Source: Methanobacteriota archaeon (lineage in GTDB: Archaea; Thermoplasmatota; Poseidoniia; Poseidoniales; Thalassarchaeaceae). Taken from it: a DNA stretch of 11,000 nucleotides. Every line of letters starts with the position of its first letter. The first letter of the stretch is position 1. Below the pieces are notes generated by a model, which worked only from the letters and a program-made list of their open reading frames with translations, was not told the origin of the DNA and searched no databases. Shown here in pieces: positions 4,408 through 11,000 of this stretch. The translations under genes were made by a program, and so were the position numbers. Location of the stretch: the NCBI GenBank assembly GCA_002731195.1, contig PCAI01000036.1:1-11000 (forward strand), in the 5' to 3' direction.

Positions 4408-7400
4408 ATGAATTTTCATAATTTTGTTGAAGTAACATTAAAGGAATCCCCAGAACTTCCTGATTCAAGAGGAAACACAATCAAAAATATGTTGATGACG
4501 GATCATCAAATTAATATTGATAAGGTTCGTGTCTTATTAAAATATGATATTAAAGGCAAAATCTCTAATTCACAGATAAACAAAGCTGTATACGATCTTT
4601 TTGCAGATCCTATAATAGAATTCGGGTCTGCTAATAATTCGTTATTAAATTCAAAACAGGTATTCCCTGATATTCCTGATTTAGTAATTCAAGTCGGTTT
4701 TAAACCAGGCGTTACTGATAATTCTGGTCAAGCAGCTTTAGATGGATTATTTACATTATTTCCTTCTTTGTCAAAGATAAATATTTCTTGTTCTAAAACT
4801 TATATTTTTTGGGGAATACCTTCACATATTGACGTTGATGATTTAGCTAAAAAAATTTACAACCCTATGATTGAAAGAGTAAGCATATCAGATAAACAAG
4901 CATGTCTCGACTCAGAATGGGCCAATCTGGATTTCCCCGAAAAACCTGTATTGACCGAACAACCTTCTCAAACAATCAACCTTGAAGTAACCGACAATGA
5001 ATTAATCCAAATTAGTGAAAAAGGACTCTTAGCACTAAATTTAGAAGAAATGAAAGCAATACAAGCAAATTATCGAAACCCCGATGTCCGGTCTGAAAGA
5101 AGAAAATTAGGACTACCTGCAGAGGCCCCTACCGATGCTGAACTTGAGTGCCTTGCCCAAACTTGGTCAGAACATTGTTGCCATAAAATATTTGCAGCAA
5201 AAATCCATCACGTAGATTCCGAAACAGGAGAAGACACATTCATAGATTCATTATTCAAAACTCATATTATGAAGCCAACGTTAGATATTCAAACAGAAGT
5301 AAATTGGTTGTTGAGTATTTTTCATGATAATTCAGGAGTTATTGCATGGAATGATGATTGGAGCCTTTGTATCAAAGCCGAGACACACAATTCCCCCAGT
5401 GCCCTTGATCCATTCGGTGGTGCAATGACTGGTATAGTAGGGGTTAATCGAGATATTTTAGGAACAGGACTGGGTGCTCGTCCGATTGCCAATACTGACG
5501 TCTTCTGTTTTGGTCCCCCAGATTATTCCGGACATATTCCTGAAGGACTATTCCATCCCTCTCGTGTTTTTCGAGGAGTACACGCCGGTGTTCGAGCAGG
5601 TGGTAATGAATCAGGTATTCCAACAGTAAACGGAGCTATCGTCTTTGATGACAGATATCTTGGCAAACCATTAGTTTATTGCGGAACTGTTGGGATGATG
5701 CCGAGATTATTGCCCGATGGTCGAGAAAGCCATGACAAGACTCCTCAGCCTGGTAACATAATCTACATGGTTGGAGGAAGGGTGGGGAGTGACGGAATAC
5801 ATGGCGCAACTTTTTCTAGTCTTGAATTGACAGAAGACAGCCCTTCATCAGCGGTTCAAATAGGTGACCCAATAACACAAAAGAAAATGATTGATATGGT
5901 ATTAGAGGCTAGAGATTTAGGTTTAATACAAGTAATTACAGATAATGGAGCGGGCGGACTATCTAGCAGTGTTGGGGAGTTAGCAGAATTAACAGGCGGC
6001 GCGGATTTAGACCTTGCAAAAGTCCCTTTGAAACAACCAGGATTGAGTAAATGGGAAATTTTGGTTTCCGAATCTCAAGAAAGAATGACCATAGGAGTCA
6101 ATCCAGAAGACTGTGAGGCCTTTGAGAGATTAGCAGCTTTACACGAAGTGGAAGCTACCGCAGTAGGACGATTTACCGATTCTGGCGCCTTTGTTGTTCG
6201 CTTTGGGGAAGAAACAGTAGCACATCTCCCAATTTCATTTTTACATGATGGTTGCCCACAACTACAACTCGAATCTGAATGGAAACCCCCCCAACATAAA
6301 CCTATAATATTCCCTTCATTAGATCATAAAGGAATGGGAGAAATGCTTTCTAGACTTATGGCCAGACCAAATGTAGCAAGTAAAGAATGGTGGGTTAGAT
6401 CATATGATCATGAAGTCATAGCACAATCCGTAATCAAACCATTTTGTGGCGTGAATCATGATGCTCCGGGCGATGCAGCAGTTATTGCCCCAATACATGG
6501 CGATACTCAAGGAGCAGTAATATCCAATGGAATAGTACCTAGGTATTCAGACATTGATTCGTATGCGATGGCAGCAGCTAGTATAGATGAGGCGTTACGT
6601 AATGCAGTTTGTGTAGGAGTAGATTTAGCCTTAATCGCAGGACTAGATAATTTTTGTTGGCCAGATCCCGTTGAATCGACAAAAACACCTGATGGAAGAT
6701 ATAAATTAGCACAATTAGTACGTGCAAATCGGGCACTAGATGAAGTATGTAGGGCATACAATTTACCTTGTATTAGTGGCAAAGACTCAATGAAGAATGA
6801 CGCTACTTTGGACGGCGAAAAAATCAGCGTCCCACCTACTCTTTTATTCAGCCTAATAGGAAATCACAAAGATGTCAGAAAGGCAGTATCTAGCGATTTT
6901 AAAGAAGCAGGAGATATGATATATCTCGTTGGAGAAACCCATCAAGAGTTAGGTGCGAGTGAATTAGCATTTATGCTCCAAGCCGAATCACAAGGTGTGA
7001 GTGGTATAGGAGGTCAGGTGCCACAAATAGACACTTCAAGGAATCTTTCCTTATACCGAAGTTTAACATCTGCAATGTCAAAAGAATTGGTTGCAAGCGC
7101 GCACGATTGCAGTGATGCAGGACTTGCTGCAGCATTGGCGGAATGTTGTTTTGGTTGCGATTCTGGAGCAAACTTAGACATCTCACAACTTCTTTCAACC
7201 CAATCTGATTTAGACATATGGGGCGCACTATTTGGTGAAAGTCTTGGTAGAATTTTAGTAAGTATCAAACCCAAAAACTCCCAACTATTTGAGGAATACA
7301 TGAAAGGCCATACATGCAATCTTCTGGGTGTTGTATGTCCCGAAGATGAAATAATATTCAGAAATTCAGAAGAGGTGGTGCTTTCAGCATCCATGAGTGA

Positions 7401-7446
7401 TTTACGTAATTCTTGGAAAGGAACGTTAAATGGAGGTATTTATTGA
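4408..7446 (+). CDS. purL: Phosphoribosylformylglycinamidine synthase, synthase subunit with fused PurS-like region
   Basis: A 1012-residue ATP-dependent synthase that, with ammonia from PurQ, converts FGAR to FGAM in purine synthesis. Residues 1-75 (VEVTLKESPELPDSRGNTIK) and 90-160 (VIQVGFKPGVTDNSGQAAL) look like two PurS-like units. A linker follows with LNLEEMKAIQANYRNPDVR (210-228). The catalytic part then shows TWSEHCCHK (252-260), KAETHNSPSALDPFGGAMTG (323-342), GGRVGSDGIHGATFSS (456-471), TDNGAGGLSSSVGELA (511-526), SKWEILVSESQERM (547-560), NHDAPGDAAV (683-692) and HDCSDAGLAAALAE (899-912), covering both halves of the duplicated synthase fold. Small PurL proteins are about 600-750 residues and need a separate PurS; large single-chain enzymes are about 1300 and include the glutaminase. 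This is the intermediate form. A strong Shine-Dalgarno site supports the start; the stop overlaps purQ by one base. Confidence 0.94.
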   Translation: MNFHNFVEVTLKESPELPDSRGNTIKNMLMTDHQINIDKVRVLLKYDIKGKISNSQINKAVYDLFADPIIEFGSANNSLLNSKQVFPDIPDLVIQVGFKPGVTDNSGQAALDGLFTLFPSLSKINISCSKTYIFWGIPSHIDVDDLAKKIYNPMIERVSISDKQACLDSEWANLDFPEKPVLTEQPSQTINLEVTDNELIQISEKGLLALNLEEMKAIQANYRNPDVRSERRKLGLPAEAPTDAELECLAQTWSEHCCHKIFAAKIHHVDSETGEDTFIDSLFKTHIMKPTLDIQTEVNWLLSIFHDNSGVIAWNDDWSLCIKAETHNSPSALDPFGGAMTGIVGVNRDILGTGLGARPIANTDVFCFGPPDYSGHIPEGLFHPSRVFRGVHAGVRAGGNESGIPTVNGAIVFDDRYLGKPLVYCGTVGMMPRLLPDGRESHDKTPQPGNIIYMVGGRVGSDGIHGATFSSLELTEDSPSSAVQIGDPITQKKMIDMVLEARDLGLIQVITDNGAGGLSSSVGELAELTGGADLDLAKVPLKQPGLSKWEILVSESQERMTIGVNPEDCEAFERLAALHEVEATAVGRFTDSGAFVVRFGEETVAHLPISFLHDGCPQLQLESEWKPPQHKPIIFPSLDHKGMGEMLSRLMARPNVASKEWWVRSYDHEVIAQSVIKPFCGVNHDAPGDAAVIAPIHGDTQGAVISNGIVPRYSDIDSYAMAAASIDEALRNAVCVGVDLALIAGLDNFCWPDPVESTKTPDGRYKLAQLVRANRALDEVCRAYNLPCISGKDSMKNDATLDGEKISVPPTLLFSLIGNHKDVRKAVSSDFKEAGDMIYLVGETHQELGASELAFMLQAESQGVSGIGGQVPQIDTSRNLSLYRSLTSAMSKELVASAHDCSDAGLAAALAECCFGCDSGANLDISQLLSTQSDLDIWGALFGESLGRILVSIKPKNSQLFEEYMKGHTCNLLGVVCPEDEIIFRNSEEVVLSASMSDLRNSWKGTLNGGIY
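7432..7437 (+). promoter_or_regulatory. Ribosome binding site of purQ
   Basis: GGAGGT ends eight bases before the ATG at 7446. It decides the purQ start: the frame is open further upstream to an ATG at 7413, but that lies inside purL and would add 11 residues not typical of PurQ. Confidence 0.75.
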
Positions 7447-8261
7447 TGCAACCCAAAGTAGCAGTACTTTCTGGATTCGGAATAAATTGTGAAACCGAAA
7501 CAATGGCTGTTTTTGACATGGCTGGAGCCAAATCAGATAGGATTCATGTGAACCGATTGGTCAATGGTGAAGTAAATTTAGCAGACTATCACATCATGGC
7601 GGTTCCTGGGGGATTTTCTTTTGGAGATCATCTAGGTAGTGGGCGTTTAATGGGCAACAGACTAAGATTCGGATTAAGAGAACAAGTTCGAGATTTTGTC
7701 AAGTCAGGGAAACCAGTAATTGGAATATGTAACGGATTTCAAGTATTAGTAAAAATGGGTTTATTGCCCGGTGATAAAGACATCAGTTTGACACAAACAG
7801 CCTCTCTTGCCCTTAATGATTCAGGGCATTATGAGAACAGATGGGCAACTTTGGAATTTGATCCAAACAGTCCTTGTATATGGACAAAAAATATGACTAG
7901 AATCAGAGTTCCAATTCGCCACGGTGAAGGAAAATTTGTTACTGCAGACAAAAAACTCCTTGATGATTGGAATGAAGCTGGCCAGTTGACCGTTCGCTAC
8001 GTTGACCCCTCTACGAAATATCCTTCTTCAAGTGACGAAGTTTTACCGTATCCTATTTCTCCTAATCAAAGCTGGAGAAATATTGCAGGTGTATGTGATC
8101 CTTCTGGATTAGTCTTTGGATTAATGCCACATCCAGAGGCAAACCATTCAACCTGGTTGGGCGCTACGTGGACTAGAGAAAATATAGAGCACGGAGAGGG
8201 TGAAGGGATGCAAATTTTCAGAAATGCTGTAAATTATGTGTTAGAAAATTTCAACAATTAA
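7446..8261 (+). CDS. purQ: Phosphoribosylformylglycinamidine synthase, glutaminase subunit
   Basis: A 271-residue class I glutamine amidotransferase that hydrolyses glutamine and delivers ammonia to PurL. The catalytic triad is visible: Cys95 in GICNGFQ (93-99), and His229 and Glu231 in MPHPEA (227-232). Other family segments are KVAVLSGFGINCETE (4-18), the oxyanion-side PGGFSFGDHLGSG (54-66), and RHGEGKF (158-164). It starts MQPKVAVL at the ATG overlapping the purL stop (TGATG) with GGAGGT eight bases upstream, so translation is probably coupled to give equal amounts. It is longer than the about 220-230 residues of Bacillus-type PurQ; the extra length includes residues 185-210 and the segment after the triad (HSTWLGATWTRENIEHGEGE). 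This long form fits the long PurL partner. Confidence 0.94.
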   Translation: MQPKVAVLSGFGINCETETMAVFDMAGAKSDRIHVNRLVNGEVNLADYHIMAVPGGFSFGDHLGSGRLMGNRLRFGLREQVRDFVKSGKPVIGICNGFQVLVKMGLLPGDKDISLTQTASLALNDSGHYENRWATLEFDPNSPCIWTKNMTRIRVPIRHGEGKFVTADKKLLDDWNEAGQLTVRYVDPSTKYPSSSDEVLPYPISPNQSWRNIAGVCDPSGLVFGLMPHPEANHSTWLGATWTRENIEHGEGEGMQIFRNAVNYVLENFNN

Positions 8262-8299
8262 ATGACAATATTCTTGCAATAGACATCTTTCGGAATATC

Positions 8300-8914
8300 A
8301 TGACAATTCGTGATGCAACAGACGTATTTTCAGAATGGGCGCTCAGAGGTAGAGATGAGGGGATGGAAAGTGGACACGCCAAATCAGTTAATGAAATGCT
8401 AGAAATAGCAATACCCGAACTCAAAACACCATTTTCTGCAATAGATGTAGGCTGCGGGAATGGTTGGTTATGTCGCAAACTTGCATCTCTTGATGATTGT
8501 AACAAAGTAGTTGGAATTGATGGCTCCAAAGAAATGATTGCTAAGGCCAAACAAAAAGGAGAGGGGGAATTTCATTTGGCCACGCTTCCTGGCTGGCAAC
8601 CCCCGCAGAAATTTGATTTAATTCACTCAATGGAGTTTTTGTATTATTTGAAAGAACCATTAGAAATACTCAAGATATTTTTTAATGAATGGTTAGAAGA
8701 TCAAGGAATCCTTATTGCCGGTATCGATCATTATTTAGAAAATACTGCAAGTCATGATTGGCCACAATCTCTCAATGTACATATGACTACATTAAGTGAA
8801 GAGCAATGGAAACAAGGCATGATTGATGCAGGGTTCATAGATGTCGAAATACGACGTGTAGGTGTCAAATCGGGGTTCGTAGGAACTTTAGCAATTTTTG
8901 GCCGCAAATCTTGA
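8300..8914 (+). CDS. Class I SAM-dependent methyltransferase
   Basis: A 204-residue soluble protein with the Rossmann-like methyltransferase fold. The SAM-binding motif I is AIDVGCGNG (47-55), motif II VVGIDGS (70-76) with the ribose-binding acidic D74, and a later strand KFDLIHSMEFLYYL (104-117). The sheet then continues through ILIAGIDHY (137-145). The N-terminal helix carries FSEWALRGRDEGMESGHAKSV (10-30), a cap that closes over the SAM site in small methyltransferases of this type. Full length for the family. It begins 38 bases after purQ on the same strand, with only a weak GGA element upstream, so it may be read through from the pur operon. The substrate cannot be told from the sequence; no purine link is implied by the motifs. 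Confidence 0.82.
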   Translation: MTIRDATDVFSEWALRGRDEGMESGHAKSVNEMLEIAIPELKTPFSAIDVGCGNGWLCRKLASLDDCNKVVGIDGSKEMIAKAKQKGEGEFHLATLPGWQPPQKFDLIHSMEFLYYLKEPLEILKIFFNEWLEDQGILIAGIDHYLENTASHDWPQSLNVHMTTLSEEQWKQGMIDAGFIDVEIRRVGVKSGFVGTLAIFGRKS

Positions 8915-8938
8915 ATTCATCTATTATCTATTCTCGCC

Positions 8939-9298
8939 TCACACCCACCCGGAAGCCAATAATCCACTAAGTGCCAAAACACCCCACAGAATTAATGGTG
9001 GACCATTCTCCTTCCAATTCATTTTGATAGGTTCCTTACCCATTGTGTATTCTAGTCCTTGAGTGATACAAACCACGAACCAAATCCAAACCGGTCCAGC
9101 CATTACAAGGGCTAGTCTCGCCTGTTCTTCACCGTCCATGCCTAGAGCGGCGTAGAGTAAGGTAACCGAAGTCAAAAGCATCCATCCTCCGATCATTTTT
9201 GCAGTATCATCTGCCCAATTTGTTGCGAGAATGACTCCTGGTCCGGTATGGCCAAGCGCGACTAAAATTAGCCAAATTTGAGGATCTAAAGGGTCCAT
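8939..9298 (-). CDS. Small four-helix membrane protein, second of a pair
   Basis: A 119-residue integral membrane protein not recognised as a named family. Hydrophobic segments lie at about residues 8-27, 35-52, 62-82 and 99-118. Short polar loops include NWADDTAK (27-34), GMDGEEQAR (53-61) and an 85-97 loop with KEPIKMNWKEN. The start at 9298 is one base after the stop of the upstream membrane gene and has GGAGG nine bases before it, so the two are one transcription unit. Residues 46-75 resemble residues 82-112 of that upstream protein, including [DE]QA[KR] and a spaced A, G, V and W. A duplicate origin and a joint complex are plausible inferences. Base composition is visibly richer in G+C than the lipid operon. 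Confidence 0.72.
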   Translation of the reverse strand: MDPLDPQIWLILVALGHTGPGVILATNWADDTAKMIGGWMLLTSVTLLYAALGMDGEEQARLALVMAGPVWIWFVVCITQGLEYTMGKEPIKMNWKENGPPLILWGVLALSGLLASGWV

Positions 9299-9299
9299 T

Positions 9300-9752
9300 T
9301 CATCCTTCCTCCTTCAGATGAAGCATACCAGAAATAAACATCGGTGCGGTGAGGAATCCATGCATAACGAGACTAAAGACAATGAAGTTCTCGCCTTCCA
9401 AATACCAAGCAACGGCAGTCAAAAGACCCCATAACATTACTATCCCTCCCGAAAGAATGGCTGCTTTCGCTTGATCAGTGCCTTCGGTCATGAAAGCAAG
9501 CGCGAGGATGAATACAGCAATACTTACTCCTGCTGCTCCGATTGAGAACTCGGTAATTGCGAGTATTTCGTCAATTATCTCCTTATCTTCCGTGCTTGCA
9601 TCGGTATAGATATCACCGTAATCTTCGCTAGTAAACATCTCTGTTTCGCCTGACATGCCACCTGAAATTGGCCCAAGCCCAAGTAGTAGCAAGATAATAA
9701 CTCCGGAAAGAATCATTCCTCTCTGCGGATTCATTATTGTTTTAATATCCAT
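9300..9752 (-). CDS. Small four-helix membrane protein, first of a pair
   Basis: A 150-residue integral membrane protein that I do not recognise. Residues 1-11 are short and basic, followed by a hydrophobic helix (12-30) with GPISGG at its end, which could be a membrane anchor or an uncleaved signal. Residues 34-63 form a strongly acidic loop (ETEMFTSEDYGD and STEDKEIIDE), probably outside the cell. Three further helices follow at about 68-88, 97-117 and 122-145. The start has GAGGAGA seven bases upstream (9766-9760). A TATA-like element on the minus strand near 9809-9817 could serve this gene pair. The downstream membrane gene starts one base after its stop. No cofactor, pore or enzyme motif was seen; function unknown. 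Confidence 0.75.
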   Translation of the reverse strand: MDIKTIMNPQRGMILSGVIILLLLGLGPISGGMSGETEMFTSEDYGDIYTDASTEDKEIIDEILAITEFSIGAAGVSIAVFILALAFMTEGTDQAKAAILSGGIVMLWGLLTAVAWYLEGENFIVFSLVMHGFLTAPMFISGMLHLKEEG

Positions 9753-9760
9753 TTTTATAT
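9752..9760 (+). promoter_or_regulatory. TATA-like box possibly serving the pseudouridine synthase gene
   Basis: TTTTTATAT on the plus strand lies about 52 bases before GTG 9808. It overlaps the start of the divergent membrane gene, so the two transcription units would share or compete for this DNA. A weaker TATA-like stretch at 9811-9821 is an alternative. Confidence 0.3.
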
Positions 9761-9807
9761 CTCCTCTTCAAGTTCTCAGTTACTCTCATGACTCTCAATA
9801 GCATCGT

Positions 9808-10773
9808 GTGCATATAGATTTATCCCAATTGTTACCAATCAAGAAAGTTGAATGGTTCGAACAATCTCGCGAGAGCATGTCTGACCCAAACATCAAGGTC
9901 GAGAAAGAGGCTACAGTGATTGAGATTTTATCACTTCTACATCCTTCGGCTAAAAAAAACTCTCTTCGTAGAATGGTTGATCACGGGCGTGTATTAGTTG
10001 ATGGTGTGAAGATTAGTAGAGCTAACATCAAAATTTCTCCAGGCACTACACTAACAGTTCTTTCAAAATCTGATGGCGATGAAACATCCGGTAAATACAA
10101 GTCTTCAATCCCTGAACCAGAGGTATTGTTTTCAGACAAATCAGTAATAGTTGTAAATAAACCAGCGGGACTATTATCGGTAGCCACAGATCGGGGCGAA
10201 TTTGACACAATGTTCTCTCGTGTTTTTGCTTGGGCGTGGGAAAATGGCAGAACTCGCGCACATTTAGTCCATCGATTAGATAGAGAAACTTCCGGATGTC
10301 TTATTTTTGCTCGGTCATCTGAAATAAAAGATATGTTACAAGAACAATTCAAGGACAGAACTATTGAACGTATTTATCATGCAGTAGTTCATGGACAACC
10401 ACCTACTGATTCTGGAATAGAAACTGGCAGAATCCAAGAGATGAAGGATAAGAGGACAAGGCTCGTGCCTTCAGACCGTCGAGCAGGAAAATCAGCAATT
10501 ACTAATTGGTGGTTAGAGAAAAAAGGACCAGAACATAGCCTTGTTCGTATCAAAATAGATACAGGACGCCGAGCCCAAATTCGCTTGCACATGGCCAACT
10601 TGGGCTGTCCTGTAATAGGCGACACAAGACATGGCTTTGGTAAAGCCAGCATTAATAGATTATGTTTACACGCTTCCTCTCTTACTTTCAAACACCCTAA
10701 TGGTGAACAATTGAAGGTTGAAAGCCAGATCCCAAGACAATTAATTTCTGAACTTACAAGACGTCTCGGATAA
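9808..10773 (+). CDS. RluA-family pseudouridine synthase with S4 domain
   Basis: A 321-residue RNA-modifying enzyme that isomerises uridine to pseudouridine in rRNA or tRNA. Residues 30-85 form an S4 RNA-binding domain (SLRRMVDHGRVLVDGVKIS at 52-70, then ISPGTTLTV). The catalytic domain starts near 105 with VLFSDKSVIVVNKPAGL. It contains HRLDRETSG (155-163), whose Asp158 is the expected catalytic residue. It ends with DTGRRAQIRLHMANLGCPVIGD (251-272), equivalent to the family TGRxxQIRxHxxxxGxPxxGD; the common histidine before QIR is alanine here. The start is uncertain: GTG 9808 is the longest frame, but ATG 9877 would begin the S4 domain directly (298 residues), and neither has a strong Shine-Dalgarno. 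RluA enzymes are common in bacteria and uncommon in archaea, which suggests transfer. The target uridine cannot be deduced. Confidence 0.9.
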   Translation: MHIDLSQLLPIKKVEWFEQSRESMSDPNIKVEKEATVIEILSLLHPSAKKNSLRRMVDHGRVLVDGVKISRANIKISPGTTLTVLSKSDGDETSGKYKSSIPEPEVLFSDKSVIVVNKPAGLLSVATDRGEFDTMFSRVFAWAWENGRTRAHLVHRLDRETSGCLIFARSSEIKDMLQEQFKDRTIERIYHAVVHGQPPTDSGIETGRIQEMKDKRTRLVPSDRRAGKSAITNWWLEKKGPEHSLVRIKIDTGRRAQIRLHMANLGCPVIGDTRHGFGKASINRLCLHASSLTFKHPNGEQLKVESQIPRQLISELTRRLG

Positions 10774-10860
10774 TTATTCTTCTTCTCCTTGGACAATATT
10801 AGAAATTATTCTACTCGGCATATACAATTTTACCAAGATTGCATTAACAATCGCAAATCA
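10774..10860. other. Convergent intergenic spacer
   Basis: Eighty-seven AT-rich bases between two convergent stops. Just after the pseudouridine synthase stop the plus strand has a pyrimidine-rich run (TTATTCTTCTTCTCCTT, 10776-10792), which could act as an archaeal-type T-rich transcription terminator. No hairpin was seen, and no other gene or RNA. Confidence 0.35.
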
Positions 10861-11000
10861 TTATAAATCATCATTATTAATAGGATATGCAGGTATTTTT
10901 TGTACTATCTTACTTCCTTCCGGGGCATCTATTAAATCTTCGATTATTATTGACCTATCGTTCAAAAGACTCTCATCTAAAGTAACTAATCTGAGAGACA
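10861..11000 (-). CDS. C-terminal end of an unidentified protein (runs off the right edge)
   Basis: On the minus strand a frame is open from the window edge to a TAA at 10863-10861, giving 45 residues. The peptide starts SLRLVTLDESLLNDRS, then IIIEDLIDAPEGSK, and ends in PAYPINNDDL. The mixture of charged and aliphatic residues and the lack of rare-codon runs look like real coding sequence, but a chance open frame of this length in AT-rich DNA cannot be excluded. No cysteine, membrane segment or motif is visible. It converges on the pseudouridine synthase gene. The family is not recognised. Confidence 0.55.
   Translation of the reverse strand, partial: SLRLVTLDESLLNDRSIIIEDLIDAPEGSKIVQKIPAYPINNDDL

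Noticed and set aside
4391..4411. Six-codon frame (M-G-E-E-E-K) ending over the purL ATG
   Set aside because: Its codons are simply the Shine-Dalgarno run read in one frame; most likely coincidence, so not listed as a gene, though noted with the leader.
7014..7394. Minus-strand open frame of 126 codons
   Set aside because: Fully antisense to conserved PurL sequence containing the HDCSDAG motif.
7413..7445. Upstream ATG extending purQ by 11 residues
   Set aside because: It lies within purL, has no good ribosome site, and the ATG at 7446 has GGAGGT at ideal spacing and begins with the conserved first strand.
10389..10796. Minus-strand open frame of 135 codons
   Set aside because: Antisense to the conserved end of the pseudouridine synthase; no recognisable protein features.
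1..11000. CRISPR arrays, insertion sequences, phage or toxin-antitoxin genes
   Set aside because: No regularly spaced direct repeats, transposase motifs or terminal inverted repeats with target duplications were found on reading both strands.

Overview
The window looks like a piece of an AT-rich archaeal genome, most likely a marine planktonic euryarchaeon of the Marine Group II/III (Poseidoniales-like) type. The archaeal assignment rests on two genes: ribosomal protein eL20 (LX/L18Ae), found in archaea and eukaryotes but not bacteria, and geranylgeranylglyceryl phosphate synthase, which starts archaeal ether-lipid synthesis. TATA-like boxes (TTTATAT, TTTAAATA) sit about 22-45 bp upstream of several starts, as expected for archaeal promoters, and internal operon genes carry clear Shine-Dalgarno sequences. 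The lineage within the archaea is inferred from the mix of archaeal core genes with bacterial-looking ones (RluA-type pseudouridine synthase, long PurL/PurQ, dimethylargininase) and cannot be settled from the sequence alone.

Layout. 1-468 (minus): eL20 followed by the start of a membrane protein that runs off the left edge. 613-1974 (plus): an orphan coiled-coil protein, then a dimethylargininase (DDAH)-family enzyme. 1976-4144 (minus): a tight four-gene operon reading, in transcription order, 2[4Fe-4S] ferredoxin, an unrecognised protein resembling a degenerate FAD/NAD-type Rossmann fold, GGGP synthase, and a double zinc-ribbon (zf-TFIIB-like) protein. 4145-4407: a divergent regulatory region with two adjacent long palindromes, TATA boxes for both directions and a structured, GC-rich purL leader. 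4408-8914 (plus): purL with a fused PurS-like N-terminal region, purQ overlapping it by one base, then a class I methyltransferase. 8939-9752 (minus): two adjacent four-helix membrane proteins that look like diverged tandem duplicates. 9808-10773 (plus): an S4-domain RluA-family pseudouridine synthase. 10861-11000 (minus): the 3' end of an unidentified gene entering from the right edge.

How the genes fit together. PurL and PurQ together make formylglycinamidine ribonucleotide synthase, the fourth step of purine synthesis. No purS gene is present, and none seems needed because PurL carries about 200 extra N-terminal residues of PurS-like character. The minus operon couples GGGP synthase, which makes the first archaeal lipid intermediate, to a ferredoxin and a possible redox-fold protein. 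Because archaeal geranylgeranyl reductases can use a ferredoxin as electron donor, this suggests, but does not prove, a lipid redox role for the two upstream genes. This cassette is the best candidate in the window for something undescribed. I saw no tRNA, rRNA, CRISPR array, insertion sequence or phage gene.
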